A stretch of DNA of 35,259 nt, taken from positions 1-35,259 of the forward strand of contig PHEF01000014.1 of the NCBI GenBank assembly GCA_002842875.1, given 5' to 3'. A program made the position numbers and the translations under genes. This DNA is from Alphaproteobacteria bacterium HGW-Alphaproteobacteria-3. GTDB taxonomy: Bacteria > Pseudomonadota > Alphaproteobacteria > Parvibaculales > Parvibaculaceae. Below, in pieces: positions 17,610-28,109 of the stretch. Under the pieces are notes generated by a model, which worked only from the letters and a program-made list of their open reading frames with translations, had not been told where the DNA came from and searched no databases. The first letter of the stretch is position 1; each line of letters starts with the position of its first letter.

Positions 17610-19022
17610 ATGACGGAACAAAAGAAAGTCATCACCCGTTTCGCGCCGTCGCCCACCGGCTACCTCCATATTGGTGGCGCCCGGACAGCGTTGTTCAACT
17701 GGTTGTTCGCCCGCCATCACGGCGGCCGCTTCCTGTTGCGCATCGAAGATACGGATCGGGAGCGCTCGACCGAGAGCGCCATCGCCGCCATTTTCGAAGG
17801 CCTGAAATGGCTGGGGCTGGATTGGGACGAGGACCCCGTTTTCCAGGCATCCCGCATGGCCCGTCACGCGGAAATCGCGCAGCGGCTGCTGAACGACGGG
17901 AATGCCTACCACTGCTATGCCAGTCAGGCGGAGCTCGAAGAGATGCGCGAACGGGCCCGCGCCGAAGGCCGCCCTGTGCGCTACGATGGCCGCTGGCGCG
18001 ATCGCGATCCTGCCGATGCTCCTCCCGGCGTGAAGCCCGTGGTGCGCTTTCGTTCGCCAAACGAGGGCGAAACAATCGTTCGCGATCACGTCATCGGAGA
18101 GGTTCGTTTTCCGAACGAACAACTCGACGACCTCATCATCCTCCGCAGCGACGGTACGCCGACCTACAATCTGTCCGTCGTCGTGGACGATCACGATATG
18201 GGCATTACACATATCGTTCGAGGCGATGACCACCTGACGAATGCGGGCCGTCAGAGCCAGATTTACGCCGCACTCGGCTGGGACATTCCCGAGTTTGCCC
18301 ATGTGCCGCTCATCCACGGACCCGACGGCGCGAAACTCTCCAAACGTCATGGTGCGCTTGGTGCCGAGGTCTACCGCGATATGGGGTATCTGCCGGAGGC
18401 CATGCGCAACTATCTTGTCCGTCTCGGCTGGAGCCACGGCGACGATGAGATTTTCTCAACCGATCGGGCGATCGAGTGGTTCAACCTCGAGAGCATCGGG
18501 CGGTCCCCTGCCCGCTTCGATTTTGCGAAGCTGGAAAGCCTCAACGGCCATTACATTCGCGAGGCCGATGACGAACGGCTGGCCGACGAGGTGATCGCGC
18601 TCATGACGCGGCTCGACGGCTGGCAGGCAGACGATGCCTTCAGATTGAAGCTCATTGCGCTGATGCCGGGCCTGAAAGAGCGCGCGAAGACGCTGGTCGA
18701 GTTGGGCCGTGGGGCGGCCTTCCTCCTTGCCCGCAGGCCGCTCGCCTGCGACGAGAAGGCCAGCCAGCTTCTCAATGAGGAAGCGCGGGCCCTTCTTTCC
18801 CGCCTCGTCCTCCGTCTCGAAGCCCGGAACGAGTGGGAGATTGCCGAAATCGAGGCAACGATCAGAGCCTTTGCCGAAGAAGAAAACCTGAAGCTCGGCA
18901 AGGTGGCACAGCCGCTGCGCGCCGCGGTAACGGGCAGCACCGTATCTCCGCCCATCTTCGACGTACTTGCGACGCTCGGGCGCGACGAGTCGATCGGACG
19001 GATCAAGGATCAGGCAGCGTGA
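17610..19022 (+). CDS. gltX: Glutamate-tRNA ligase
   Basis: Charges tRNA-Glu (and in some alphaproteobacteria also tRNA-Gln, for later amidation by GatCAB) with glutamate. The 470-residue class I synthetase has the HIGH-type motif in [14 protein letters not shown] (HIGG 20-23) and the KMSKS-type motif KLSKR (242-246), with [12 protein letters not shown] and [16 protein letters not shown] between. Many alphaproteobacteria carry two gltX genes; which tRNA this one prefers cannot be told. The ATG follows AGGAG (17602-17606) by 3 bases. It is 111 bases upstream of gltA on the same strand, with a small CCGGC/GCCGG hairpin just after its stop. Confidence 0.97.
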   Translation: MTEQKKVITRFAPSPTGYLHIGGARTALFNWLFARHHGGRFLLRIEDTDRERSTESAIAAIFEGLKWLGLDWDEDPVFQASRMARHAEIAQRLLNDGNAYHCYASQAELEEMRERARAEGRPVRYDGRWRDRDPADAPPGVKPVVRFRSPNEGETIVRDHVIGEVRFPNEQLDDLIILRSDGTPTYNLSVVVDDHDMGITHIVRGDDHLTNAGRQSQIYAALGWDIPEFAHVPLIHGPDGAKLSKRHGALGAEVYRDMGYLPEAMRNYLVRLGWSHGDDEIFSTDRAIEWFNLESIGRSPARFDFAKLESLNGHYIREADDERLADEVIALMTRLDGWQADDAFRLKLIALMPGLKERAKTLVELGRGAAFLLARRPLACDEKASQLLNEEARALLSRLVLRLEARNEWEIAEIEATIRAFAEEENLKLGKVAQPLRAAVTGSTVSPPIFDVLATLGRDESIGRIKDQAA

Positions 19023-19133
19023 TCCGGCACTTGCGCCGGCGCCGCTGCCAGACAGAATGATGTTTAACGAACTGCCCGGCTTTGCCGCTTCACTGCGACT
19101 CACCGGCCAGCCCAACAGGACAGGTAGGCAGGC

Positions 19134-20450
19134 ATGACAGAATTCGGAACCAAAGCCGGCGCGAAGTCGACCGCTACTCTTACGGTAGACGGCAAATCCT
19201 ACGATCTGCCGATATACGGAGGGTCGCTCGGTCCCAGCGTGGTAGACATCTCCGCCTTCTACGGTCAGAGCGGTCACTTCACCTACGATCCCGGCTTCAC
19301 CTCAACGGCCAGCTGCGAGTCGGATATCACCTATATCGACGGTGAAGAAGGCACTCTGCTCTACAGAGGCTACCCCATCGACCAGCTTGCCGAACGCGGC
19401 AACTTCATCGAGACCTGCTACCTGCTGCTGAACGGCGAACTTCCGACATCGGAACAGTATCGCGAGTTCGAGCGCGCCATCACCATGCACACGATGGTGC
19501 ATGAGCAGATGCAGTTTTTCCTGCGGGGATTCCGCCGCGATGCCCACCCGATGGCTATCATGTGCGGCATGGTCGGAGCGCTGTCGGCATTCTATCACGA
19601 CTCGACCGACATCAACGATCCGCTGCAACGCATGATCGCGAGCCGTCGTCTCATCGCGAAAATTCCGACGATCGCGGCCATGGCCTACAAATATTCTGTC
19701 GGTCAACCCGTGGTCTATCCGAAAAACAGTCTCGATTATGCAGAGAATTTCCTGCACATGTGCTTCTCCGTCCCGGCCGAGGACTACAAGGTCGATCCGG
19801 TGCTCGCGCGCGCCATGGACCGTATCTTCATTCTGCATGCGGATCATGAGCAGAATGCCTCGACGTCGACCGTTCGCCTCGCCGGTTCTTCCGGCGCCAA
19901 TCCGTTTGCCTGCATCGCAGCAGGCATCGCCTGCCTCTGGGGACCGGCTCATGGCGGCGCGAACGAAGCGGCCCTCAACATGCTGCAGGAAATCGGCACG
20001 GTTGACCGCATTCCGGAATTCATCAGGAAAGCGAAAGACAAGAACGACCCCTTCCGTCTGATGGGTTTCGGTCACCGCGTCTACAAGAACTACGATCCGC
20101 GCGCCCGCGTGATGCAGCAGACCTGTCATGAGGTGCTGAAGGTTCTTGGCATCAAAGACGACCCGCTGCTCGACGTCGCTCTGGAACTCGAGAAGATCGC
20201 CCTCAACGACGAATATTTCGTCGAGAAGAAGCTCTATCCGAACATCGACTTTTATTCGGGCATCACGTTGAAGGCGATGGGTTTCCCGACGACCATGTTC
20301 ACCGTTCTCTTCGCGCTCGCCCGCACCGTCGGATGGGTCGCGCAGTGGAACGAGATGATCGAGGACCCTGGCCAGCGCATTGGCCGTCCGCGCCAGCTCT
20401 ATACGGGCGCAGGCCAGCGCGACTATGCCGATATCGGCAAGCGGAAGTAA
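19134..20450 (+). CDS. gltA: Citrate synthase
   Basis: Condenses acetyl-CoA and oxaloacetate to citrate, the entry step of the TCA cycle. The 438-residue product is of the long bacterial type II (hexameric, NADH-sensitive) class. Catalytic histidines lie in [10 protein letters not shown] (near residue 235) and GPAHGGANE (near 272), and the catalytic Asp in [14 protein letters not shown] (near 313). The C-terminal [11 protein letters not shown] is a family hallmark. The ATG is preceded by AGGTAGGCAGG. The gene ends 20 bases before a strong bidirectional terminator that separates it from lpxB. Confidence 0.98.
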   Translation: MTEFGTKAGAKSTATLTVDGKSYDLPIYGGSLGPSVVDISAFYGQSGHFTYDPGFTSTASCESDITYIDGEEGTLLYRGYPIDQLAERGNFIETCYLLLNGELPTSEQYREFERAITMHTMVHEQMQFFLRGFRRDAHPMAIMCGMVGALSAFYHDSTDINDPLQRMIASRRLIAKIPTIAAMAYKYSVGQPVVYPKNSLDYAENFLHMCFSVPAEDYKVDPVLARAMDRIFILHADHEQNASTSTVRLAGSSGANPFACIAAGIACLWGPAHGGANEAALNMLQEIGTVDRIPEFIRKAKDKNDPFRLMGFGHRVYKNYDPRARVMQQTCHEVLKVLGIKDDPLLDVALELEKIALNDEYFVEKKLYPNIDFYSGITLKAMGFPTTMFTVLFALARTVGWVAQWNEMIEDPGQRIGRPRQLYTGAGQRDYADIGKRK

Positions 20451-20470
20451 TATCCCGCATCGAACCGAAA

Positions 20471-20498
20471 GGGCGCTCCTGCGGGAGCGCCCTTTTTT
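20471..20498. terminator. Bidirectional intrinsic terminator between gltA and lpxB
   Basis: GGGCGCTCC (20471-20479) and GGAGCGCCC (20484-20492) form a perfect 9-bp stem with a TGCG loop and six T's (20493-20498) on the plus strand. On the minus strand the stem is followed by TTTCGGTT. It ends gltA and very probably also the long rpsB-lpxB gene row. Confidence 0.93.
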
Positions 20499-20508
20499 CG
20501 TTTTGTCG

Positions 20509-21678
20509 TCAAAGAAGTTCAAGCACCGCCTGCGCGGCACGACGGCTCGGCGGTACGCCACCGACACCGATGCGCGCACGAAGTTCATCGAGATCGGCCA
20601 GCGCGCGGCGCCGCTCCGCCGTGTCGCTCATCAATGGGCGAAGCCCATCGAGCAGATCCGCGGCTGTGCACCGGCTTTGCAGATACTCGCGCACCGCAGG
20701 CCTGTCCAGAATAAGGTTCACAAGGACGACAGACGGTATCTTGAGTACGCTCAGGGCAAACCAGCCGACAATCGCTTCGGCCCGATAGGCGATCACCATC
20801 GGCACACGAGCAAGACCGAGTTCCAGCGCAACCGTTCCCGAGGCGGCCATTGCTGCGGTAGCCGCGCCGAATGCAGCCCGCTTTTCCGTCTCATCCCATA
20901 CGATCAAAACGTCGACAGGCCATGAGGTGGCGGCTCGTTCGACCAGTTCGCGGACATGCGGAACTGTCGGCAGGACTACGCGCAAATTCGGAATATCGCG
21001 TGCCAGTTGCTTCACAACATCGCCGAAGATTCCGATCAGATGTTTAACCTCATTGAGGCGGCTTCCTGGCAGGACAAGAAGAAGGGGGTCGGCAGGCCCA
21101 ATACCATGCACTTCGCGGAAGCGTGCGCCTGCTCCTGCCTCGGGTACCCGGTGGATAGCCGGATGGCCCACATAGACACAATCCACACCAGCCGATCGAA
21201 GGAACGCCGGCTCGAACGGCAGCAGCGCGAGAACGCGACGAATGTATTTCTTCATCGCCCTTGCGCGGCCCTGCCGCCATGCCCAGACGCTCGGAAGCAC
21301 ATAGTCCACGATTGGAATGGAAGGTGCGCGACGCGCGATCCGCTTTGCCACCATATGCGTGAATTCGGGGCTATCGATCACCACGACGATGTCCGGCTTC
21401 GCCTCCACGGCATGACGCACCGTTTGCCATATCCTGCGAAAGATGAGCGGCAAGCGAGGGATGATTTCCCGCGGCCCCATCACGGCGATGTCTGTCATCG
21501 GAAAGATCGAGGAGAGCCCCTCTCTTTCCATGTTTTCACCGCCCACTCCGGAGAAGACGAGCGGAAAAGGCGACATTTCCTTCAGGGCCGCCATGAGCTC
21601 GGCGCCCAACGTGTCGCCGGAGGTTTCGCCGGCAACAAGCATGATGTGCCGCGGCAGCCTGTCTTCGCCGGTGTTCAC
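20509..21678 (-). CDS. lpxB: Lipid A disaccharide synthase
   Basis: Joins 2,3-diacylglucosamine 1-phosphate and its UDP form to make the lipid A disaccharide at the inner face of the inner membrane. The 389-residue GT19 enzyme has the N-terminal VAGETSGDTLGAELM, VVIDSPEF with the conserved Asp, VLPSVWAWRQGR, LPGSRLNEVK and the C-terminal MAASGTVALELGL substrate loop. It starts with GTG whose GTGA overlaps the lpxI stop, so translation is coupled; an in-frame ATG twelve codons later is a less likely start. It is the last gene of the row. Confidence 0.97.
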   Translation of the reverse strand: MNTGEDRLPRHIMLVAGETSGDTLGAELMAALKEMSPFPLVFSGVGGENMEREGLSSIFPMTDIAVMGPREIIPRLPLIFRRIWQTVRHAVEAKPDIVVVIDSPEFTHMVAKRIARRAPSIPIVDYVLPSVWAWRQGRARAMKKYIRRVLALLPFEPAFLRSAGVDCVYVGHPAIHRVPEAGAGARFREVHGIGPADPLLLVLPGSRLNEVKHLIGIFGDVVKQLARDIPNLRVVLPTVPHVRELVERAATSWPVDVLIVWDETEKRAAFGAATAAMAASGTVALELGLARVPMVIAYRAEAIVGWFALSVLKIPSVVLVNLILDRPAVREYLQSRCTAADLLDGLRPLMSDTAERRRALADLDELRARIGVGGVPPSRRAAQAVLELL

Positions 21679-22553
21679 GGCGACGTCCGATCGATCCGCG
21701 CGCGGGTAAGCCCCACCACGAAGATGCCTTTCCGGTTGGCGGCCCGTGCGACCGCCTCGGCATCGGCGATCAATGCACCTCCTGCCTCGACAGCGATCCC
21801 CGCAAGCCCCGCCGCGGCAACGCGCTCCACCGTTTCGACGCCGATCGTCGGCAAGTCGACACGACGCTCCTGACCGGGTTTCGAAAGCTTCACCAGAACG
21901 CCTTCGCGCTTCCCATCCCGACCGCGGATGTCCTGCGGGAGCCTCGCAACACGCTTCAGCATCTCATCCGTGCCCTCTGCCGCCTCAAGCGCCAGGACGA
22001 TACCGCGGCAGGCAATAGCCCCTTGCCCGATATCAAGAGCACCGATTGCGAGCGCGGCTGCAACAGCCCTGTCTATGTCGGCTTCATCCTGCGGTGACGG
22101 TGCATGGGAAGTCAAAACGCCTTCAGGCGCGAGCAGGCTTGCGGCAATTTCGTGGGCACCAACGATCCTGAATCCATGATCCTTCTCCAGGAAATCGGTC
22201 AGCCCGCGAAGAAGACCGTCGTCGCCTTCTCTCATCCATCCTGCCGCCCTCGGCAAGAGCTTTACGGCCGTTATGTCGAGGCCCAGCTTGCTCAAGTCAG
22301 GGCGCTTGATGCCTCCGATCAGCACCAGGTCTTCGCATCCCTCGCGCTTCAAGAGCCGCAGGAATTCGCCCATCGCGCCGATCCGCACCCAGGCGTGCGG
22401 GAAGGCTTCGATCGCCTTATCGGCCGCCCCTTCAATGCCGACGATGAACACATCGCGACCGGCGGCCATTGCCGCCCTGGCGATCGCCACGGGCAAAGGC
22501 CCGTTACCTGCGGCGATGCCCAGTTTGCGGAAATTCTTCCCTGCGCTGCTCAT
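21675..22553 (-). CDS. lpxI: UDP-2,3-diacylglucosamine pyrophosphatase, LpxI type
   Basis: Cleaves UDP-2,3-diacylglucosamine to lipid X and UMP, the step done by LpxH in E. coli; LpxI is the unrelated alphaproteobacterial enzyme described in Caulobacter. The 292-residue product has the N-terminal LGIAAGNGPLP start, LVLIGGIKRPDLSKL, HGFRIVGAHE and, in the C-terminal catalytic domain, VKLSKPGQERRVDLPTIG with its conserved Asp (Asp233) and a downstream IAVEAGGALI. It lies between lpxA (11-base gap) and lpxB (4-base overlap), exactly where the pathway step fits. Confidence 0.95.
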   Translation of the reverse strand: MSSAGKNFRKLGIAAGNGPLPVAIARAAMAAGRDVFIVGIEGAADKAIEAFPHAWVRIGAMGEFLRLLKREGCEDLVLIGGIKRPDLSKLGLDITAVKLLPRAAGWMREGDDGLLRGLTDFLEKDHGFRIVGAHEIAASLLAPEGVLTSHAPSPQDEADIDRAVAAALAIGALDIGQGAIACRGIVLALEAAEGTDEMLKRVARLPQDIRGRDGKREGVLVKLSKPGQERRVDLPTIGVETVERVAAAGLAGIAVEAGGALIADAEAVARAANRKGIFVVGLTRARIDRTSP

Positions 22554-22564
22554 TCAATCCGGGA

Positions 22565-23365
22565 TCACACCGCGCGGTCGAGCCGCGGCAGGCATATCGC
22601 CCGATCGGCTTCCGCACGAATGAAGTCCACGATCTCCATGACTTCCGGGCTGCCGGAAAACCTGTCCGCCGCCTCTGCAACTCGCTCCCTCAGCGTACCC
22701 TGCCCCGAGAACAGGAGATTGTAAGCTTCGCGCATGGCGTGCATCTGCTCTCGCGAGAAGCCTCGGCGACGGAGACCGACAAGGTTGAGCCCCATAAGAT
22801 TCGCGCGGTTGCCGACGACCAGACCGTACGGAATTACATCGCTCTCCACCGCACTCATGCCGCCGATAAAGGCGTGCTTGCCGACGCGCCCAAACTGATG
22901 AAGCGCGGCGCCACCTCCGAAAATCACGTAATCGCCGATCTTGCAGTGGCCCGCGAGCAGAACGCTATTCGAAAAGACGACATGGTTGCCCACGATGGAG
23001 TCGTGACCGACATGCGAACTGGCGAGAAATGCACAATGATTTCCGACACGCGTCACCATGCCGCCCCCTTCGGTTCCGGGGTTCATGGTGACATGTTCGC
23101 GTATGAGATTGTCACTACCTATTTCAAGCGTGCTGGGCTCGCCCTTGTACTTCAGATCCTGCGGCGCATGTCCGATGGAAGCAAAAGGATATATCTGTGT
23201 GCGGGCACCGACGCTCGTACGCCCTTCCACGACGACATGCGAGTGGAGGACTACACCTTCATCCATGACGACATGTGGTCCGATCACGCAATAGGGACCG
23301 ACTTTCACATCGGACGCCAGTTGTGCCTTCGGATCGACAGTTGCTGTTGGATGGATTTCCGTCAT
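22565..23365 (-). CDS. lpxA: UDP-N-acetylglucosamine O-acyltransferase
   Basis: Transfers a 3-hydroxyacyl chain from acyl carrier protein to UDP-GlcNAc, the first step of lipid A synthesis. The 266-residue product has left-handed beta-helix hexapeptide repeats through about residue 190, catalytic His121 in [11 protein letters not shown] (E. coli His125), and the C-terminal helical domain beginning [14 protein letters not shown]. The frame is open further upstream, but ATG 23365 ([10 protein letters not shown]) is the family start and overlaps the fabZ stop by ATGA, giving translational coupling. Confidence 0.98.
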   Translation of the reverse strand: MTEIHPTATVDPKAQLASDVKVGPYCVIGPHVVMDEGVVLHSHVVVEGRTSVGARTQIYPFASIGHAPQDLKYKGEPSTLEIGSDNLIREHVTMNPGTEGGGMVTRVGNHCAFLASSHVGHDSIVGNHVVFSNSVLLAGHCKIGDYVIFGGGAALHQFGRVGKHAFIGGMSAVESDVIPYGLVVGNRANLMGLNLVGLRRRGFSREQMHAMREAYNLLFSGQGTLRERVAEAADRFSGSPEVMEIVDFIRAEADRAICLPRLDRAV

Positions 23366-23838
23366 TTCTGAGTGGGGCCCGCGATCATCGCACCGAGATC
23401 GCATTCCGCGACGATCTTTCCGTCGACCCGTCCCTCGCCGTGATACTTCCAGACAGAGCCCCGGCTCTGCAGCTTCGTGACATGAACGTGAAGGACGTCG
23501 CCGGGAAGAACCGGTTTGCGAAAGCGAGCCCGGTCCACGGTCATGAAATAGACGAGCTGATTGCTTCCCGAGGTGCCGAGATGATTGATGACCAGCGCAC
23601 CGGCGGTCTGCGCCATTGCTTCGACGATCAGAACTCCCGGCATCACCGGATGTCCGGGGAAGTGCCCCTGAAAGAAGGGCTCGTTGTTCGTCACATTCTT
23701 GATGCCAATAGCCGATTCGTCGCCCTTCATCTCGATGATGCGGTCGATCATCAACATCGGGTACCGATGAGGAAGGAGTTCCAGCACCCTGCTTATATCG
23801 GCATAGCCGAGCTTTTCCGACACCTCAGCCTCGCTCAT
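23362..23838 (-). CDS. fabZ: 3-hydroxyacyl-ACP dehydratase FabZ
   Basis: Dehydrates 3-hydroxyacyl-ACP in fatty acid elongation and competes with LpxA and LpxD for the same hydroxyacyl-ACP, so its place beside them balances phospholipid and lipid A synthesis. The 158-residue hot-dog-fold protein has [10 protein letters not shown] and the active-site [17 protein letters not shown] with His59 and Glu73. The Shine-Dalgarno GGAAGAAGGA directly precedes the ATG. It lies 33 bases after lpxD and overlaps lpxA by 4. Confidence 0.98.
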   Translation of the reverse strand: MSEAEVSEKLGYADISRVLELLPHRYPMLMIDRIIEMKGDESAIGIKNVTNNEPFFQGHFPGHPVMPGVLIVEAMAQTAGALVINHLGTSGSNQLVYFMTVDRARFRKPVLPGDVLHVHVTKLQSRGSVWKYHGEGRVDGKIVAECDLGAMIAGPTQK

Positions 23839-23871
23839 TCCTTCTTCCTTCCAAGACCACCCGACCCGCCC

Positions 23872-24933
23872 TCATTCTTCGGAGCCGCCGGTTTGTTTCT
23901 TTCGACGTCCCAGTTTGCGCAGCTCAACGACCTCGCGCCGCCACTCCGCAATCGGCTTGGCGGGCACGCCTCCATATTGCTGCCCCGGCGGCACATCATG
24001 CACTACCGCCCCTCTGGCGGCGATCTGGGCACCGGTATTGATAGTCAGATGACCTGTCACGCCAACCTGCGCCGCCAATACGACGAAATCGCCCAGCTTG
24101 GCGCTTCCTGAAACACCTGTCTGCGCAACCACGATGCAGTGCCGGCCGATTTCGACGTTATGGCCGATCTGTACCAGATTATCGATCTTGGTGCCTTCGC
24201 CGATCACTGTATCGGGCCCTGCGCCCCGATCTATCGTGGAATTCGCACCGATCTCAACATCGTCCTGAACGATGACCCGGCCCAGTTGCGGCACTTTTTC
24301 GTGACGCGGCAACCCCATGGCAAAGCCAAAACCGTCCTGACCTATGCGGACGCCGGGATGCAGCATCACCCGATCGCCGATATGCGCGTGGCTTATCGTC
24401 GTATTGGGGCCGATAAAACAATTCTTCCCGATTGTGCAGCCTTTGGCGATGGAGGCATTTGCTCCAATCACCGTTTCCCGCCCAACCTCCGCACCCGCAC
24501 CGATAACCGCGCCAGGCTCGACGGTAACGCCCTCACCTATTTTTGCCGTTGGGTGCACGGTCGCCGAGGGATGCACAATCCCCTTCTCGCCGAAGGTGTC
24601 TGCGCCCGATGTTTCCTCGGGATAGAACAATTGTGCGGCAAGCGCATAGGCCCGATAGGGCTGTTCCGAGAGCAACAATGCGACCCCGCTGGGCGCTCGT
24701 TCCGCGAAGCGGGGATGAACGATACAGGCCCCGGCGCCCGTCTTCTCGAAGGCGCCTGCATATTTCAGATTGTCCAGAAAACTGAGATCGCGCGGCCCTG
24801 CAGCATCGAGCGGAGCCACGCCGTCGAGCGTGGCTCCCTCGTTCGTGCCGGGTGCCAGGTTCGCCCCGATCCGCCGGGCTATTTCGCCCAGAGACAGAGG
24901 TTCCCTTGTCAAAAAAAAACGTTTGTCGGTCAT
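23872..24933 (-). CDS. lpxD: UDP-3-O-acylglucosamine N-acyltransferase
   Basis: Adds the second 3-hydroxyacyl chain, at the 2-amino group, in the third step of lipid A synthesis. The 353-residue product has the N-terminal uridine-binding domain (about 1-115, with [10 protein letters not shown]), hexapeptide beta-helix repeats (about 118-320) with catalytic His258 in [12 protein letters not shown], and a basic C-terminal helix (RKLGRRKKQ). The frame is open upstream to 25056, but ATG 24933 ([10 protein letters not shown]) is the family start. Codons 5-8 contain a run of nine T's, rare in this GC-rich DNA. The ribosome site is weak. Confidence 0.97.
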   Translation of the reverse strand: MTDKRFFLTREPLSLGEIARRIGANLAPGTNEGATLDGVAPLDAAGPRDLSFLDNLKYAGAFEKTGAGACIVHPRFAERAPSGVALLLSEQPYRAYALAAQLFYPEETSGADTFGEKGIVHPSATVHPTAKIGEGVTVEPGAVIGAGAEVGRETVIGANASIAKGCTIGKNCFIGPNTTISHAHIGDRVMLHPGVRIGQDGFGFAMGLPRHEKVPQLGRVIVQDDVEIGANSTIDRGAGPDTVIGEGTKIDNLVQIGHNVEIGRHCIVVAQTGVSGSAKLGDFVVLAAQVGVTGHLTINTGAQIAARGAVVHDVPPGQQYGGVPAKPIAEWRREVVELRKLGRRKKQTGGSEE

Positions 24934-24979
24934 GGCCGTCGCATCCAGGCGGCCACACGAAGGCGCGCCTTCCGGTTGG

Positions 24980-25582
24980 TTACTGGGAGGCCTTCTGTTC
25001 CGCCTGCAGCTCCTCGATCGACACGGGCTTGAGCTCGGTGGTCGACATGCGCTCATTGAGCCGCTTCAAGACCTCAGCGGAAATATCGAGGTCCGCACCG
25101 CCGGCGAGCACGACGGACTGATCGAAGAGAACGGTACCACCCTTCTCCTTCAGAACCTCGGCGAATATCGGACGAAGCGCGGCCTCCACTTTGCCGTTGG
25201 CCTGCTGCAAGCCAAGCTGAAGAGCCTGGCCCTTCTGCTGCATGGATTGTTGAAATTCGGCTTCACGCTTTTGCCAAGCTTGCACTTTCTTCTGCAGGTC
25301 TTCGGGAGAAAGAAGCGCGCGCTCATCGGCGATCTTCTTCGCATCGGCCTGCAGTCCGTCCTCCGTCTTCTTGCCCTCGGCCCTGAGCTTCTTTGCCTGT
25401 TCCTCGAACTGGCTGCGAATGTTCTGTCCGACCTTCGACTGAGCGAAAACAGCCTCTGTATTGACGATCAGAACGACTGCCGGACCGGCAGCGAACGCGG
25501 GTGCAGCCGCCGCAGACAGCATCGCAACCAACGCCAGGCCCAAAGCCACAGCGATACTCTTGAAACTCGACTTGTACTGCAT
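24980..25582 (-). CDS. skp: OmpH/Skp-family periplasmic chaperone
   Basis: Holds unfolded outer-membrane proteins in the periplasm on their way to BamA. The 200-residue product starts with a signal peptide (about 1-31, cleavage after AFA). A short beta segment ([17 protein letters not shown]) follows, then a long, Lys/Glu/Gln-rich coiled-coil region (about 55-130, with many [17 protein letters not shown] heptads) forming the tentacles, and a C-terminal return segment ([18 protein letters not shown]). The acidic, Gln-rich tail ([11 protein letters not shown]) makes it somewhat longer than E. coli Skp. GAGGGACG lies upstream of the ATG. It sits directly downstream of bamA, the usual arrangement. 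Confidence 0.94.
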   Translation of the reverse strand: MQYKSSFKSIAVALGLALVAMLSAAAAPAFAAGPAVVLIVNTEAVFAQSKVGQNIRSQFEEQAKKLRAEGKKTEDGLQADAKKIADERALLSPEDLQKKVQAWQKREAEFQQSMQQKGQALQLGLQQANGKVEAALRPIFAEVLKEKGGTVLFDQSVVLAGGADLDISAEVLKRLNERMSTTELKPVSIEELQAEQKASQ

Positions 25583-25633
25583 TTCAGAACGTCCCTCTGA
25601 TCTCTGGTTTTTCGCCGTCCCCCGAACGGCGAT

Positions 25634-28018
25634 TTAGAACGATGTACCGGCACTGAACCGGAAGGCTTCCTTCTCGTCATACGGCTCGTCCAGCAGCACT
25701 TGCGCGAAATCCAGGCGAATGGGCCCAAAGGGCGACTGCCAGTAAAGGCTCAAGCCGACGGATGCACGTGGCGCGAAGTCGTCGACGATGCCGGGATAGA
25801 GCGTATTATCGTAGTCCGAAAGGCCGATATAACCGCCATCGGCAAAGACCGATGTCTTTATACCCAACGCATCCGGAAGACCGTTTGGAAAGGACAGTTC
25901 TCCTGTGCCGAAGATATATGCCGTGGCGCCGACCGCATCGCTGTTCGTCGACGTCAGATCGCGCGGACCGACACCGCCTCTTGCGAAGCCGCGAATTGTA
26001 TTACCGCCCTTGAAAAAATGGTCGCTCAGCGGAACGTCATCACCGATACCATGGACGTACCCGCCATCGAGACGCCAGCTTGTGAGGAAATCATCAGACA
26101 ACTGAAAGTAATACCGCGCGAAAATCTCGTTGGAGACATACCGCACCGTGCCGCCAAGGCCGGCAAAATTCTGGGTGAACAGGAAATCCCAGCCCCCTGT
26201 CGGCTCAACCGGATCGTTTCGATTGTCGTAGTAATAGTCGTACCCGACGATTGAACGATACTCGGTTCCTTCGGCATCTTTGATAATCGGAGAAACGCAA
26301 AAATTACCTGGTACGAGAGCGGGGTCGTTACACGAGAGATATCGGACGTTGAAAATTTCGTCGAGGCGGAACTGATACCTCGCGAGAAAGCGACTCTTTT
26401 CGGATAGCGGGAAGCCAAATCGAAAGCCAAAACCCTGAGACCGCGAGTCAAATGAGGACTCATTTTGAAAGTCGGTCTCGCTGCCGAACAAATCGATACC
26501 GCCAACAAGATCCCGGTCCAGGAAATACGGGTCAGTGTAGTGGAATTCGATCAACTGCCGGCGCGCCGAAATCGAGAGCGAGGTGCTGAGCTGCAGACCT
26601 CGGCCCAGGAAGTTTCGTTCCGAAAGCTGGATGCCGGCGACCGCGTTATCCAGCGTCGAGAAACCGGCGCTCAGCGACAACGAACCGGTGGACTGCTCCT
26701 GAACATCGACGCCGATGATTGTCTTGTCCGGCGCCGAACCCGGGCTTTGCGTAACGTCAACCTTGGCAAAATATTGCAGCGCACGGATATTTTTCTCCGA
26801 CTTGTCGAGAAGCACCTTGTTGAACGCGTCTCCTTCCGACAGCGGGACCTGGCGGCGGATTACCTTGTCGAGGGTGCGCGAGTTACCCGTGATATTGATG
26901 CGCTCGACGTAAACGCGAGGCCCCTCGGCAATCTGAAACGTCAGGTCGATCACGCGTTCGTCCTGACGACGCTTGATGCGCGGACGAACTTCCGCAAACG
27001 CATAGCCTTGCGTACCCGCGGCAAATGTAAGCTTGTCGATGGTCTGGTCGATGAGACCGGCATCGTAAACGTCGCCAGTCACCGGCAGCAACAGCGTCTC
27101 AAGCTCTTCCCGGTTGAGCTTGTCGAGATCGGTCGCGACGGCAATTTCGCCGAAATGATAAATCTCTCCCTCGTCCACGGTGAAGGTAATGTGGAAGGCG
27201 GAGTCGTCTCGGCTCAGGTCCGCAACGGCGGATACGACGCGGAAGTCGGCATAACCCCGCTGGAGGTAGTAGCGGCGCAACAGCTCCCGGTCGAAGGTCA
27301 GGCGATCGGGGTCATAGCTGTCGGCCGACGACAGGAACTTCCACCACGCAGACTCGCCGGTCGAAATCACTTCGCGCAACGTGCCGTCGCTGAATTCCTT
27401 GTTGCCGATAAAGTTGATCGACGCGATCTTCGTCTTCGGTCCTTCGCTGATCTCGTAGACGAGGTCGACACGATTCTGCGGAAGCTGGATAACCTTTGGC
27501 TCGATCGACGCGGAAAACCGTCCGCCGCGACGATAGAGTTCGATCATGCGCGTTACGTCGGATTGAACTTTGGCGCGCGTGTAAATGACGCGCGGCTGCA
27601 GTTGCACTTCCTTCTGCAGATCCTCTTCCTTGATCGCGCTGTTCCCCTCAAAGGCAACGCGATTGATGATCGGGTTTTCCACCACCGACACGACGAGCTT
27701 CGTCCCTTCGAGACGCATCGTGATATCGGCAAAGAGTCCCGTGCCGAAGAGCTGCTTCAGGGATTGGTCCGCAAGCTCGGAGCTGTAGATTGAGCCGGGT
27801 TTGATAAGCGTATAGGACCGTACCGTGCCGTCCTCAATGCGTTGGTTGCCCGTTACCGTCACTTCGGTGACGATGAGCGCTTCTTCAGCGGCCTCGGCGT
27901 GGGTGGCAACGCCAAGACTGCCGATGCAGGCGACGGCAAGCCCCCAAGCAAGAACGAATGTCCGCGAAACCATTCCAATGCGCTTCGCAGCGGTCAAACA
28001 AGCGGCTAGGTGCCCCAT
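25634..28018 (-). CDS. bamA: Outer-membrane protein assembly factor BamA
   Basis: The essential barrel that inserts other barrel proteins into the outer membrane. The 794-residue product has a signal peptide (hydrophobic core FVLAWGLAVACIG, cleavage near THAEA), five POTRA domains over about residues 48-410, and a 16-strand Omp85 barrel to the terminal Phe of FSAGTSF. The loop-6 motif appears as IRGF near residue 674 (VRGF/Y in the family). The open frame reaches 28126; ATG 28018 is chosen because AGGGG lies 6 bases upstream. A later ATG at 27973 begins nearer the signal peptide but has no ribosome site. It follows rseP by 91 bases. Confidence 0.97.
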   Translation of the reverse strand: MGHLAACLTAAKRIGMVSRTFVLAWGLAVACIGSLGVATHAEAAEEALIVTEVTVTGNQRIEDGTVRSYTLIKPGSIYSSELADQSLKQLFGTGLFADITMRLEGTKLVVSVVENPIINRVAFEGNSAIKEEDLQKEVQLQPRVIYTRAKVQSDVTRMIELYRRGGRFSASIEPKVIQLPQNRVDLVYEISEGPKTKIASINFIGNKEFSDGTLREVISTGESAWWKFLSSADSYDPDRLTFDRELLRRYYLQRGYADFRVVSAVADLSRDDSAFHITFTVDEGEIYHFGEIAVATDLDKLNREELETLLLPVTGDVYDAGLIDQTIDKLTFAAGTQGYAFAEVRPRIKRRQDERVIDLTFQIAEGPRVYVERINITGNSRTLDKVIRRQVPLSEGDAFNKVLLDKSEKNIRALQYFAKVDVTQSPGSAPDKTIIGVDVQEQSTGSLSLSAGFSTLDNAVAGIQLSERNFLGRGLQLSTSLSISARRQLIEFHYTDPYFLDRDLVGGIDLFGSETDFQNESSFDSRSQGFGFRFGFPLSEKSRFLARYQFRLDEIFNVRYLSCNDPALVPGNFCVSPIIKDAEGTEYRSIVGYDYYYDNRNDPVEPTGGWDFLFTQNFAGLGGTVRYVSNEIFARYYFQLSDDFLTSWRLDGGYVHGIGDDVPLSDHFFKGGNTIRGFARGGVGPRDLTSTNSDAVGATAYIFGTGELSFPNGLPDALGIKTSVFADGGYIGLSDYDNTLYPGIVDDFAPRASVGLSLYWQSPFGPIRLDFAQVLLDEPYDEKEAFRFSAGTSF

Positions 28019-28109
28019 TCCGTCCCCTAATCTCTCACGCCGCGCCGCCCTTTTACCCCGGGCGCGCGGACTGTCCGATGCCGTTACAGGGATTTCCTGC
28101 ATCCAGCGA

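Noticed and set aside
26465..27793. Plus-strand frame of 442 codons opposite bamA
   Set aside because: Antisense to bamA with no family features; a codon-bias artefact.
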